A stretch of DNA of 64,000 nucleotides, taken from Lachnospiraceae bacterium UBA3804. GTDB lineage: Bacteria; Bacillota; Clostridia; Lachnospirales; Lachnospiraceae. Of this stretch, positions 1 to 6,838 are shown in pieces. Below the pieces are notes generated by a model. That model saw only the letters and a list, made by a program, of their open reading frames with translations, was not told the origin of the DNA and did no database searches. The translations under genes were made by a program, and so were the position numbers. The stretch is taken from NCBI GenBank assembly GCA_002368665.1, contig DFEK01000001.1, forward strand, positions 1-64,000, written 5' to 3'. Each line of letters opens with the position of its first letter. The first letter of the stretch is position 1.

Positions 1-2
1 AT

Positions 3-407
3 ACCATGTCCACTGTTGCCGTATCCAGCAGAGGCAAGGTTCGTGAACTTAGTTATGACAGGATCCCGGAACTGTGTGAGAAAAATCCATACATGCATCA
101 GATCTATCCGACGGAAGAATCCATGAAGGCACTCACGGTATTTCAGATATTTGAAGGAAGCGGTGAGTGGTTTGATCTTTCAAAGAAGCCGATAGAGAGA
201 GCTTCATTTACATTTGGTGGATCAGAAAAGAAAACAGAAGGATATTTTATTACGGACAGTTGTATCGGCTGTGGGAGCTGCGTGTCGGTATGTCCGCAGA
301 ATTGCATAAGGCAGGACGGAGTTCTGTTTCAGATTGAGCAGGATCATTGTCTGCATTGCGGTAATTGTATGAATGTATGTCCGGTCGGAGCAGTGGTTAG
401 GAGATAA
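3..407 (+). CDS. Flavin-binding PNPOx-like / 4Fe-4S ferredoxin fusion protein, 3' end (partial)
   Basis: This is the C-terminal part of a two-domain redox protein; the reading frame is still open at the left edge. Residues about 1-75 resemble the end of the pyridoxamine-phosphate-oxidase-like FMN barrel (the stretch with PYMHQIYPTEES and EGSGEWFDLS). The rest carries two ferredoxin clusters, CIGCGSCVSVCP and CLHCGNCMNVCP, each a CxxCxxCxxxCP motif that should bind a 4Fe-4S centre. Family members are cytoplasmic electron-transfer flavoproteins of unknown substrate. The ATG at position 6 is probably internal, because the usual N-terminal half of the barrel is missing. The stop is 5 bases before the macrodomain gene, so the genes are probably co-transcribed. 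The ferredoxin half is certain; the barrel assignment rests on remembered family resemblance. Confidence 0.75.
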   Translation, partial: TMSTVAVSSRGKVRELSYDRIPELCEKNPYMHQIYPTEESMKALTVFQIFEGSGEWFDLSKKPIERASFTFGGSEKKTEGYFITDSCIGCGSCVSVCPQNCIRQDGVLFQIEQDHCLHCGNCMNVCPVGAVVRR

Positions 408-412
408 AGAGA

Positions 413-1219
413 ATGTCAAATAGTTTAAAAACTCAGGAGGAACGCTTGGATTATCTTGTAGAAGAATTTAAGGCGGATTCCGGTGAATACAAAGATCTGA
501 ATATACCCGATAATCGCGAAGAGAAAAGAAGGGTCCTCCGCTCACTTATGAATATCCGTATGCCGAAAGAGATTTCATCGGAGATACTCAAAGTACAGGA
601 TGAATATCTGATGGAAAGAGCAAACGAAAAGGGTGTGGTGAAGCTGTCGGATATCCCGGTGATCAGAGACGGTCTTTCCATCTGGCAGGGTGATATCACA
701 AGGCTTTCGGTGGATGCCATAGTAAATGCCGCCAATTCACAGATGCTGGGCTGCTTTGTGCCGATGCATACCTGTATTGATAACTGCATTCATACGTTTG
801 CCGGAGTGCAATTAAGAAGCGAGTGTAACAGACAGATGAACGAGCTTCGCATCCGGTACGGCAGGGATTATGAACAGCCGACAGCGGCTCCGATGCTCAC
901 AGATGCTTATAATCTTCCGGCTAAGAAAGTGGTGCATATCGTGGGACCGATAGTACAGTATAGGCTTACTCCCGAATTGGAGAAGGATCTGGAGAATTGC
1001 TACAGAAACACCTTGGATATGTGTGCGGATAATGAATTGAAGAGTGTAGCCTTCTGTTGTATTTCAACCGGAGTATTTCATTTTCCGAATAAGGGAGCTG
1101 CTGAGATTGCTGTAGATACAGTTACAGAATGGCTGCACAGTAACCCCGGCAAGGTAGAAAGGGTGATATTCAATGTTTTCAAAGACGAAGATAAGGCCAT
1201 TTACGAAAAACTTATATGA
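413..1219 (+). CDS. Zinc-type macrodomain protein-ADP-ribose hydrolase
   Basis: A 268-residue protein of the macrodomain class that removes ADP-ribose from proteins. Residues 1-75 form the helical N-terminal extension typical of the class. The macrodomain follows, with GDIT (93-96) and VNAANS (104-109) contacting ADP-ribose, and STGVFHFP further on as the phosphate-binding loop. Right after the asparagine motif comes LGCFVPMHTCIDNCIH. Cys114, His119 and Cys121 match the Cys-His-Cys zinc site of the bacterial zinc-dependent macrodomains that accompany SirTM sirtuins. The sirtuin gene begins 4 bases after the stop, or overlaps it if an upstream ATG is used. Known family behaviour is reversal of the modification placed by the partner sirtuin; the target here is not visible from sequence. 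Confidence 0.9.
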   Translation: MSNSLKTQEERLDYLVEEFKADSGEYKDLNIPDNREEKRRVLRSLMNIRMPKEISSEILKVQDEYLMERANEKGVVKLSDIPVIRDGLSIWQGDITRLSVDAIVNAANSQMLGCFVPMHTCIDNCIHTFAGVQLRSECNRQMNELRIRYGRDYEQPTAAPMLTDAYNLPAKKVVHIVGPIVQYRLTPELEKDLENCYRNTLDMCADNELKSVAFCCISTGVFHFPNKGAAEIAVDTVTEWLHSNPGKVERVIFNVFKDEDKAIYEKLI

Positions 1220-1223
1220 TGAT

Positions 1224-2195
1224 ATGCCGAACGGTTATCAGGAGACTATAGGGAAGGGGATGAGTGCCGTGAGATACTTCAGCAGAAATATGTCCTATGG
1301 TAAGGGAAGCAAGGAAGAGCGGATAAACAGGCTCAGGCAGGAAATCAGAGAGGCTGATGCCATTGTCATCGGCGCAGGTGCAGGGCTCTCCACATCTGCA
1401 GGCTTAACTTACAGTGGCGAGCGATTTGAAAAATACTTCTTTGACTTTGCAAAAAGATTTGGCATCAGGGATATGTACTCCGGCGGATTCTATCCGTTTC
1501 CTGATAATGAAACCCGCTGGGCATGGTGGGCAAGGCATATATACTTTAATCGCTATATCGATGCACCGAAGCCGGTCTATACGGAGCTTCTTAAGTTGGT
1601 TTCTGATAAGGATTATTTTGTCATCACTACAAATGTAGATCATCAGTTCCAAAGAGCCGGTTTTGATAAGAAAAGGTTGTTCTATACGCAGGGCGATTAT
1701 GGGTTGTTCCAGAGCGTGAATCCGGCTATTCAGAAGACCTATGACAATGAAGAATGGGTTATGAAGGCAATGGAAGCACAGGGCTTTGAAAAAGACGAGC
1801 AGGGGATATTCCAAGTGCCGACGGATAAAGAACTGTTGATGAAGATCCCTTCTGACCTGTTCCCGAAATGCCCGGATGATGGTTCTGAAATGACAATGAA
1901 TTTGAGAGCGGATAACAGCTTTGTGGAAGATGAGGGATGGCACAGGGCATCTGCTGCATATTCGGATTTTATTCATAGACATGAAAACCTTCATGTACTG
2001 TATCTGGAACTGGGGGTAGGAGCAAACACACCCGTGATCATTAAATATCCGTTCTGGCAGATGACATTATCGAATGAAAAAGCTGTATATGCCTGTTTAA
2101 ATTATGGAGAGGCATTTTGTCCCGGAGAAATAGAAAAAAGAAGCATTTGTATTGATGGTGATATTGGAGCAGTGCTTGGTGAATTGATCAAATAA
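1224..2195 (+). CDS. SirTM-class sirtuin (NAD-dependent protein ADP-ribosyltransferase)
   Basis: A Sir2-fold protein of the M class, expected to use NAD to ADP-ribosylate a partner protein in the cytoplasm. From the ATG at 1224 it is 323 residues. GAGAGLS (50-56) is the NAD-binding loop, TTNVDHQF (135-142) the sirtuin TxNxD motif, and YTQGDYG (154-160) has Gln where ordinary deacetylating sirtuins have the catalytic His; this swap is the SirTM hallmark. The region that usually holds four zinc cysteines has only a PKCP remnant, so no normal zinc ribbon is expected. An ATG at 1173 is also in frame but overlaps the macrodomain gene by 47 bases, and another lies at 1260; the start is uncertain. 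It pairs with the macrodomain hydrolase immediately upstream. Confidence 0.88.
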   Translation: MPNGYQETIGKGMSAVRYFSRNMSYGKGSKEERINRLRQEIREADAIVIGAGAGLSTSAGLTYSGERFEKYFFDFAKRFGIRDMYSGGFYPFPDNETRWAWWARHIYFNRYIDAPKPVYTELLKLVSDKDYFVITTNVDHQFQRAGFDKKRLFYTQGDYGLFQSVNPAIQKTYDNEEWVMKAMEAQGFEKDEQGIFQVPTDKELLMKIPSDLFPKCPDDGSEMTMNLRADNSFVEDEGWHRASAAYSDFIHRHENLHVLYLELGVGANTPVIIKYPFWQMTLSNEKAVYACLNYGEAFCPGEIEKRSICIDGDIGAVLGELIK

Positions 2196-2222
2196 CAGGA
2201 TATACGAAAGGATGTAAATATA

Positions 2223-3002
2223 ATGAAAAAGTCGATTTGTTTGATAATGACTTTGATACTTTTTGTATTAGTAATCGGCGGATGTTCAAACGCCGGTGAA
2301 AATACATCAAAGAAAATCGGTATTATTGGTGCTATGGAAGAAGAAGTCGCCTCTCTCAAAGAAGCACTTACGGATACCAAAACAACTACCATAGCCGGCA
2401 TGGAGTTTTGTGAAGGGAAAATGGGCGACAAGGATGTGGTTGTTGTGCAGTGCGGTATGGGTAAAGTGAATGCAGGAATCTGTGCAAATACGCTGATTAA
2501 TCAGTTTGGTTGTTCAAAAGTAATTAATACCGGTGTTGCCGGATCTCTCGACAATCAGATCAATATCGGAGACATCGTTGTTTCGGTTGACGCATGTCAG
2601 CATGACTATACGGTAGAAGCCATAGGCTTTGAAAAAGGAGAGATTCCGTATACAGGTCTTTCTGCGTTTCCTGCGGACGAAACGATGCGGAAAGAAGCTG
2701 TGGATGCTGTGCATGCGGCGGCTCCTGATGTTCAGGTTTTCGAAGGCAGGGTTTGTACGGGTGACCAGTTCATTTCCTCAAAGGAGCAAAAAGAATTGAT
2801 TAAGTCCAATTTTGGAGGTATGTGCTGTGAGATGGAAGGCGGCGCAATTGCACAAGCATGTTATCTGAATGATACTCCGTTTGTCATTATCCGCGCTATT
2901 TCCGATAAGGCTGATGAGTCCGAGGAAATGAACTATGAAGAATTTAAAAAAGAGGCTGCTGAGCATTGTGCTTCCGTTGTACGCTATATGATTACTCATT
3001 AA
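2223..3002 (+). CDS. mtnN: Lipoprotein 5'-methylthioadenosine/S-adenosylhomocysteine nucleosidase
   Basis: Cleaves adenine from methylthioadenosine, S-adenosylhomocysteine or 5'-deoxyadenosine. The core from residue 31 (KIGIIGAMEEEVASL) matches MtnN/Pfs. The glutamate run near 39-41 holds the general acid, CEMEGGAIAQACY supplies the ribose-binding Met-Glu pair, and AISDKAD holds the catalytic Asp. Unusually, residues 1-21 form a lipoprotein signal: Lys-Lys, a hydrophobic stretch, then VIGGC with Cys21 as the lipidation site, followed by a short polar linker. The mature enzyme should therefore sit on the outer face of the membrane, unlike standard MtnN. It lies 27 bases after the sirtuin gene and before a strong terminator, so it probably closes that operon. 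An AGGATG ribosome site precedes the ATG. Confidence 0.9.
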   Translation: MKKSICLIMTLILFVLVIGGCSNAGENTSKKIGIIGAMEEEVASLKEALTDTKTTTIAGMEFCEGKMGDKDVVVVQCGMGKVNAGICANTLINQFGCSKVINTGVAGSLDNQINIGDIVVSVDACQHDYTVEAIGFEKGEIPYTGLSAFPADETMRKEAVDAVHAAAPDVQVFEGRVCTGDQFISSKEQKELIKSNFGGMCCEMEGGAIAQACYLNDTPFVIIRAISDKADESEEMNYEEFKKEAAEHCASVVRYMITH

Positions 3003-3023
3003 ATTGAATAATGAACGTTATAT

Positions 3024-3058
3024 AGAGCAGTTATCAGAAGAGGTAGCTGTTCTTTTTT
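3024..3058 (+). terminator. Rho-independent terminator after the SirTM/mtnN operon
   Basis: Arms 3024-3035 and 3042-3053 form a 12-bp stem with three G-T pairs and the 6-base loop AGAAGA. The 3' arm runs into six T residues (3053-3058). It lies 22 bases after the mtnN stop. Confidence 0.75.
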
Positions 3059-3083
3059 ACGTTTGAAAAGGTAGGTTGCCACG

Positions 3084-3362
3084 GTGGGCGATACGGTTCT
3101 GGAAATGACCGCACCGGGTGTCAGCAAGGCACTCGGAGTCAGAGTGCTGGCAAACCGGCTTCATTTGAAAATGAAGGAAATTGCAGGCATCGGTGATTCG
3201 GACAATGACAGGGAAATGCTCTCGGTCGTGGGATTTCCGATTGCCATGGGAAATGCCGAAGAGGAGATTTTGAAAATGTGCCGCCTTACCGTTGCGGATA
3301 ACGATCATAACGGAGTCGGCGAAGCAATTCGCGGAATTAACGGTTTTATACCCTTCGTTTGA
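3084..3362 (+). pseudogene. Truncated Cof-type HAD phosphatase (C-terminal remnant)
   Basis: About 92 codons encode only the end of a Cof-like HAD hydrolase. GIGDSDNDREML is the motif III/IV region with its Asp pair, followed by the family's usual FPIAMGNAEEEI and VADNDHNGVGEAI. The N-terminal half, including the catalytic DxDGT nucleophile motif and the cap domain, is absent; the preceding 80 bases hold a terminator and nothing HAD-like. The frame opens with a GTG without a good ribosome site, directly downstream of that terminator. The last 17 bases overlap the convergent diguanylate cyclase gene. I read it as a deletion remnant with no catalytic capacity. Confidence 0.75.
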
Positions 3363-4506
3363 GTCCGTTTACCCTGTAGTATTCCTCTTTTGCTTTATAC
3401 ATTTCTTCGTCTGCTTTGGCGGCAAGCTGTTCACAATTCAGTTCAGGAAATTCGGAAGCAATGGCAAAACCGGAAGATAAACTGATTGATTTTACTTCGC
3501 GTCCTTTCCATGCGGCTGCTTTTTCGTTTAATTTCGGAATCATGGTTTCGGCCTGTGCGCGATTCATTTTGGCAAATACGACAAACTCGTCCCCGCCGAT
3601 ACGATAAACAGAACCATAGTTATCAAAAACTTTTTCGATACATTCTGCCGAGCCGCGGATTAATTCATCTCCGGCATCGTGTCCGAGTGTATCGTTTGTT
3701 CTTTTTAATCCGTTAATATCTACCAGAAAAACGGTCAGGTCATCCGGAAGTTTGGGCATCGCATTGTATTCGTTTAATTTTTGTGAATATGCATAGCGGC
3801 TTTTTGCTCCGGTCAACGAATCTGTTGTAATCAGAACCGACTGCGCCTGAATTCGTTCATCCGAACGAAGCTGTGAGTACTCCGAATAATGGATGAATAA
3901 AAGGATAGCACTCAGAGAGAGCGTAATATAAGCCGTACGGAAGTCGGCACCGAGCAGTTCCTGAATTCCGATTCCTGCAATTACAAGGACCAAAACACCG
4001 TACAGAGAAAATCGGTTATGTTTCTTGAATTTTAAACCATACAATACGAACTGGATAATTACAATGACCAGAATTGAAAAATACTCGACCATATAAAAAT
4101 AATAGAGCGGTCCATGAGAGTAGTAATGATTTGCATCAATTGAAGTCATCCATCCGGTGAAGACGGAAACAATCTGAAATGCTGTGTTCAGACCCAAAAT
4201 TCCATACAGTACCTTGCTGATTTTATTCTTGATTCGTAACTGACCGACAATCGCACCGCCGGCAAGCGGGGTCAGAATATAATCCATCGCTTTTACAAGG
4301 ATAATGACCTGCGTCGGAACATTCATATTTCCGTTTATTTTCAGGCCGATCAGTTCTGCCAGTGCGGAAAGCGCAATTAAAAGATATGAAATATAAAATA
4401 TTTTTTTGTCCGATTTCCGGATCCGGTTATTCTCCCAAACCAGAATGCTCAGGACTCCAAGTGACATCCAGGATATAAGAATAATGGATGAATAATAATC
4501 AAACAT
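3346..4506 (-). CDS. Membrane-anchored GGDEF diguanylate cyclase
   Basis: A 386-residue protein predicted to make cyclic di-GMP from two GTP. The first about 210 residues contain six or seven hydrophobic segments and would act as a membrane sensor of unknown ligand. A GGDEF domain starts near TTDSLTGAKSRYAYSQKL and contains DINGLKRTNDTLGHDAGDE, the intact active loop YRIGGDEFVVF, and a normal C-terminal end. No RxxD inhibitory site is seen at the usual position five residues before GGDEF (the sequence there is KVFDNYGSV), so product inhibition through that site looks unlikely. No EAL or HD-GYP domain is attached. The gene stands alone, convergent with the HAD remnant. The type IV pilus genes at 28108-31899 are one possible c-di-GMP-controlled output, but nothing in the sequence links them directly. 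Confidence 0.92.
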   Translation of the reverse strand: MFDYYSSIILISWMSLGVLSILVWENNRIRKSDKKIFYISYLLIALSALAELIGLKINGNMNVPTQVIILVKAMDYILTPLAGGAIVGQLRIKNKISKVLYGILGLNTAFQIVSVFTGWMTSIDANHYYSHGPLYYFYMVEYFSILVIVIIQFVLYGLKFKKHNRFSLYGVLVLVIAGIGIQELLGADFRTAYITLSLSAILLFIHYSEYSQLRSDERIQAQSVLITTDSLTGAKSRYAYSQKLNEYNAMPKLPDDLTVFLVDINGLKRTNDTLGHDAGDELIRGSAECIEKVFDNYGSVYRIGGDEFVVFAKMNRAQAETMIPKLNEKAAAWKGREVKSISLSSGFAIASEFPELNCEQLAAKADEEMYKAKEEYYRVNGLKRRV

Positions 4507-4903
4507 ACAGTAATTCTCCGATTTTTCTAAAAATTCATATGAATAATTTTAACACAAGTTCCTAAAAATCTCAAAAAAGACACATTAAGGATGCTTTGAC
4601 GTACAGGGGGGTTGCAGATTTGCATACCCGGTCGACGAAATGGGTGGTTTGCGGGACTGTGTTTTGATATAATTCTATTATGGACAAAAGGACGGTTCTG
4701 ATCCGGCAAGGAAGCAGAGACGGACGGGTAAAAGATTTTATTTCGAATTTACGGATGATTATGATTACGATTGAGTATGCATATTTATACCATGAAAAAT
4801 TATTGAAAACGAGACTTTTATTTAATTGTAGTGTTGGACACAATTTACATTTGAATTGTAATCATGAATACTAATGAACCTATAACCATTTTGATGATAA
4901 ATC

Positions 4904-5018
4904 TTGATTTGGTGTGAAATTCAAAAATTAAAAATCTTGATTTGTGTCACAAGAGGGATTATAATCAAAAAAACATGATTTGGTGTAAATGTCACGAATT
5001 AAAAATCTTGATTTGGTG
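4904..5018 (+). repeat. Operator-like direct repeats around the ATPase promoter
   Basis: Four copies of a TTGATTTG core start at 4904, 4937, 4975 (ATGATTTG) and 5008, with spacings of 33, 38 and 33 bases. The longer block from TGATTTGGTGT through AATTAAAAATC to the next TTGATTTG occurs twice, 71 bases apart (4905-4944 and 4976-5015). Copy 2 supplies the TTGATT -35 box of the predicted promoter and copy 4 ends just before the ribosome site. A short palindrome TTGTG-T-CACAA (4942-4952) lies in the promoter spacer. This arrangement looks like a multi-site operator, possibly autoregulatory. Confidence 0.7.
4937..4965 (+). promoter_or_regulatory. Predicted promoter of the DUF4143 ATPase gene
   Basis: TTGATT (4937-4942), 17-base spacer, TATAAT (4960-4965), about 67 bases before the ATG at 5032. 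The -35 box is part of a direct-repeat copy. Confidence 0.6.
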
Positions 5019-5031
5019 ATGAGGTATGCTT

Positions 5032-6384
5032 ATGAAGCGCAAAATTGAAGAAAAAATCCTTAAATGGAAAGCAAATAGCAATGGCAAAACAGCCTTACTT
5101 ATTGATGGTGCTAGACGTGTCGGAAAGAGTTATATAGTTGAGGAATTTGCTAGGCAAAACTATAAGTCATATATTCTAATTGATTTTAATCAAATTGGTT
5201 CCGAAATCACTGATCTCTTTGATATGAATCTTCGAGATCTCGACAGCTTCTTTATGTATCTGTCGGCTGCCTTTAATGTAAAACTATATGACAGAGAGTC
5301 CCTGATTATTTTTGATGAGGTTCAGTTATATCCTCGAGCAAGAGCTGCAATTAAATTCCTTGTAGCAGATGGCAGATACGATTATATTGAGACTGGTTCT
5401 CTTATGTCTATTAAGAAAAATGTAAAAGACATTGTTATTCCATCGGAAGAACGTCATATTAAGATGTATCCCATGGATTTTGAGGAGTTTCTATGGGCAA
5501 AGGGCGAAGATATGATAATGCCTCTGATATTGGATTGTTTTGAAAAAAGGAATCCATTGGGACAAGCTTTGCATCGTAAAGTCATGACACTTTTTCGTGA
5601 ATACGTAATCATCGGCGGAATGCCTCAAGTTGTCAAGGAGTATATAGAGACTGGAAACTTCGAAGCAGCCGATCAGATTAAAAGAGATATCCTGACTTTG
5701 TACAGGGAGGATATTCAGAAACATGCGGAAGGTTACGAGGGAAAAGTGGAGAGTATCTTTGATGAGATTCCTGCTCAACTGTCAAAGCATGAAAAGAAGT
5801 TTACGATTTCTTCCTTGGGGAAAGGAGCTCGTTTTAGAGATTATGAGAGTGCGTTTCTTTGGCTTCAGGATTCTATGATGACAAATGTGTGTTTCAATTC
5901 AACTGAACCCAATATAGGTTTAAAGCTTAACCGTGATAATTCTGCTTTTAAAATGTACATGGGAGATACCGGGCTTCTGATTAGTCACGCTTTTGACGAA
6001 AATGGGATTGTTTCAGAGGAAATATATAAAAAGCTGTTGTTTGGCAAGTTGGAAGTCAACGAGGGAATGATTTTTGAAAATATAGTATCACAAATGCTTG
6101 TTGCTAATGGTCGTGCCCTATACTTCTATTCTAATTCATCTCGAACGGATAAGGATAGCAGAATGGAAATTGATTTTCTTTTGGCAAAGAGCAAAACAAC
6201 CAATCGGCACAATATATCTCCGCTTGAAGTTAAATCTGGAAAGAATTATACGTTATCATCTTTGAATAAATTCAGAAAAAAGTATTCTGAGCAGTTGAAT
6301 GAAGCGTTTGTTTTACATACTGCTGATCTGAGTGAGAAAGATGGAATAACGTATTTGCCTGTTTATATGATTGTTTGTCTATAG
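5032..6384 (+). CDS. AAA-family ATPase with C-terminal DUF4143 nuclease-like domain
   Basis: A 450-residue member of the common prokaryotic AAA_14/DUF4143 family, whose cellular role is still unclear. Walker A is GARRVGKS (26-33), Walker B is SLIIFDEVQ, and TGSLMSI serves as the sensor region. The C-terminal third contains MEIDFLL, then PLEVKSGK about 20 residues later, matching a PD-(D/E)xK nuclease core (D, then ExK). I chose the ATG at 5032 because GAGG (5021-5024) is 7 bases upstream; the ATG at 5026 is too close to it. The gene is solitary, AT-rich compared with ychF, and lies between repeat-rich gaps, consistent with horizontal gain. It could belong to a defence or toxin-like module, but no partner gene is visible. 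Confidence 0.9.
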   Translation: MKRKIEEKILKWKANSNGKTALLIDGARRVGKSYIVEEFARQNYKSYILIDFNQIGSEITDLFDMNLRDLDSFFMYLSAAFNVKLYDRESLIIFDEVQLYPRARAAIKFLVADGRYDYIETGSLMSIKKNVKDIVIPSEERHIKMYPMDFEEFLWAKGEDMIMPLILDCFEKRNPLGQALHRKVMTLFREYVIIGGMPQVVKEYIETGNFEAADQIKRDILTLYREDIQKHAEGYEGKVESIFDEIPAQLSKHEKKFTISSLGKGARFRDYESAFLWLQDSMMTNVCFNSTEPNIGLKLNRDNSAFKMYMGDTGLLISHAFDENGIVSEEIYKKLLFGKLEVNEGMIFENIVSQMLVANGRALYFYSNSSRTDKDSRMEIDFLLAKSKTTNRHNISPLEVKSGKNYTLSSLNKFRKKYSEQLNEAFVLHTADLSEKDGITYLPVYMIVCL

Positions 6385-6408
6385 CAAAGAATGCTGATTG
6401 ATAAAAGT

Positions 6409-6469
6409 CAGGGAGTCGAAATCGTGGTCAAAAGAGTAAATAGCAAGATAATCGCACTAAGACTCCCTG
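6409..6469. repeat. 9-bp inverted repeat with 43-base loop
   Basis: CAGGGAGTC at 6409-6417 is the exact reverse complement of GACTCCCTG at 6461-6469. It starts 25 bases after the ATPase stop. No T-run follows, so a simple terminator is not indicated. Confidence 0.6.
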
Positions 6470-6527
6470 GTACTGTTCAAATGAACAGCACCAGAGAGAT
6501 TTTTATAAATCGAAGAAATCCATACCC

Positions 6528-6593
6528 AATTATTCCCCAATTATTCCCCAATTCTTCGCCAATTCTTCGTTAATTCTTCGCCAATTCTTCGCT
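6528..6593. repeat. Six-unit 11-bp tandem repeat
   Basis: Six consecutive 11-mers: two AATTATTCCCC (6528-6538, 6539-6549), then AATTCTTCGCC (6550), AATTCTTCGTT (6561), AATTCTTCGCC (6572) and AATTCTTCGCT (6583-6593). The unit changes from the TATTCCCC to the CTTCGCC form after copy 2. The period is close to one helical turn, which would place each copy on the same DNA face. It ends 22 bases before a TATAAT box. Confidence 0.9.
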
Positions 6594-6615
6594 TTTCATC
6601 TGTTTTTGGATGTGT

Positions 6616-6711
6616 TATAATATGTAGATGTGACTACCGAGTCGCTTCATGAAGGTATCAATTTGCTGAAGGTAATTTGATAAAAAATGGCAAAAATGCC
6701 TTTTATTTTTT
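6616..6711 (+). ncRNA. Possible small RNA or ychF leader between a promoter box and a terminator
   Basis: A TATAAT box (6616-6621, weak TTTTCA -35 at 6593-6598) is followed about 70 bases later by a hairpin GGCA-AAAA-TGCC with A-rich 5' and T-rich 3' flanks ending near 6711. In between, TATCAA and TTGATA can pair. The arrangement would give an RNA of about 85 nt. No known RNA family was recognised; read-through into ychF is equally possible. Confidence 0.3.
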
Positions 6712-6838
6712 GGCTTTTTGCAAAACGTCAAATTCTCATTCAGTTACCCTACCCAAAGCACTTTTTTCGAGATAGGGTGGGTACGTAGTGGGTACGTAAA
6801 GTCTCGCAAAGCCCGTAAATAAAGGAGTTTAGAGAAAA

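Larger units (their letters stand above)
4507..5031. other. 525-base gap with a possible promoter, a doubtful 64-codon frame and repeats
   Basis: This gap separates the divergent cyclase and ATPase genes. A promoter-like pair TGGTTT (4645-4650), 17 bases, TATAAT (4668-4673) points right and precedes an open frame 4680-4874 (MDKRTVLIRQGSRDGRV at its start). That frame resembles no family I know and loses protein-like character after about 35 codons, so I regard it as decayed or spurious. The right part, 4904-5018, holds the repeat/promoter structure listed separately. Confidence 0.5.
6385..6838. other. 454-base repeat-rich gap before ychF
   Basis: No convincing gene; the 60-codon frame at 6391 is built partly from the repeats. 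The gap contains an inverted repeat (CAGGGAGTC 6409-6417 with GACTCCCTG 6461-6469), a small hairpin CTGTTC-AAAT-GAACAG (6473-6488), an 11-bp tandem array (6528-6593), a possible small RNA (6616-6711), and a doubled GTGGGTACGTA motif near 6777-6797 just before the ychF ribosome site. Confidence 0.6.

Noticed and set aside
1404..1994. 196-codon minus-strand open frame inside the sirtuin gene
   Set aside because: It lies wholly opposite a clearly conserved SirTM gene, has no ribosome site or domain, and its length reflects codon bias of the plus strand.
4904..5018. Short CRISPR array
   Set aside because: Only four partial copies with unequal spacing; the spacers themselves are repeated, and there are no cas genes. 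A promoter/operator function explains the pattern better.
6391..6573. 60-codon plus frame in the gap before ychF
   Set aside because: Its end is formed by the 11-bp tandem repeat and it has no ribosome site or family resemblance.
6616..6711. tracrRNA-like element (ACCGAGTCG resembles a known tracrRNA end)
   Set aside because: Similarity is limited to nine bases, and there is no Cas9 gene or repeat to pair with.
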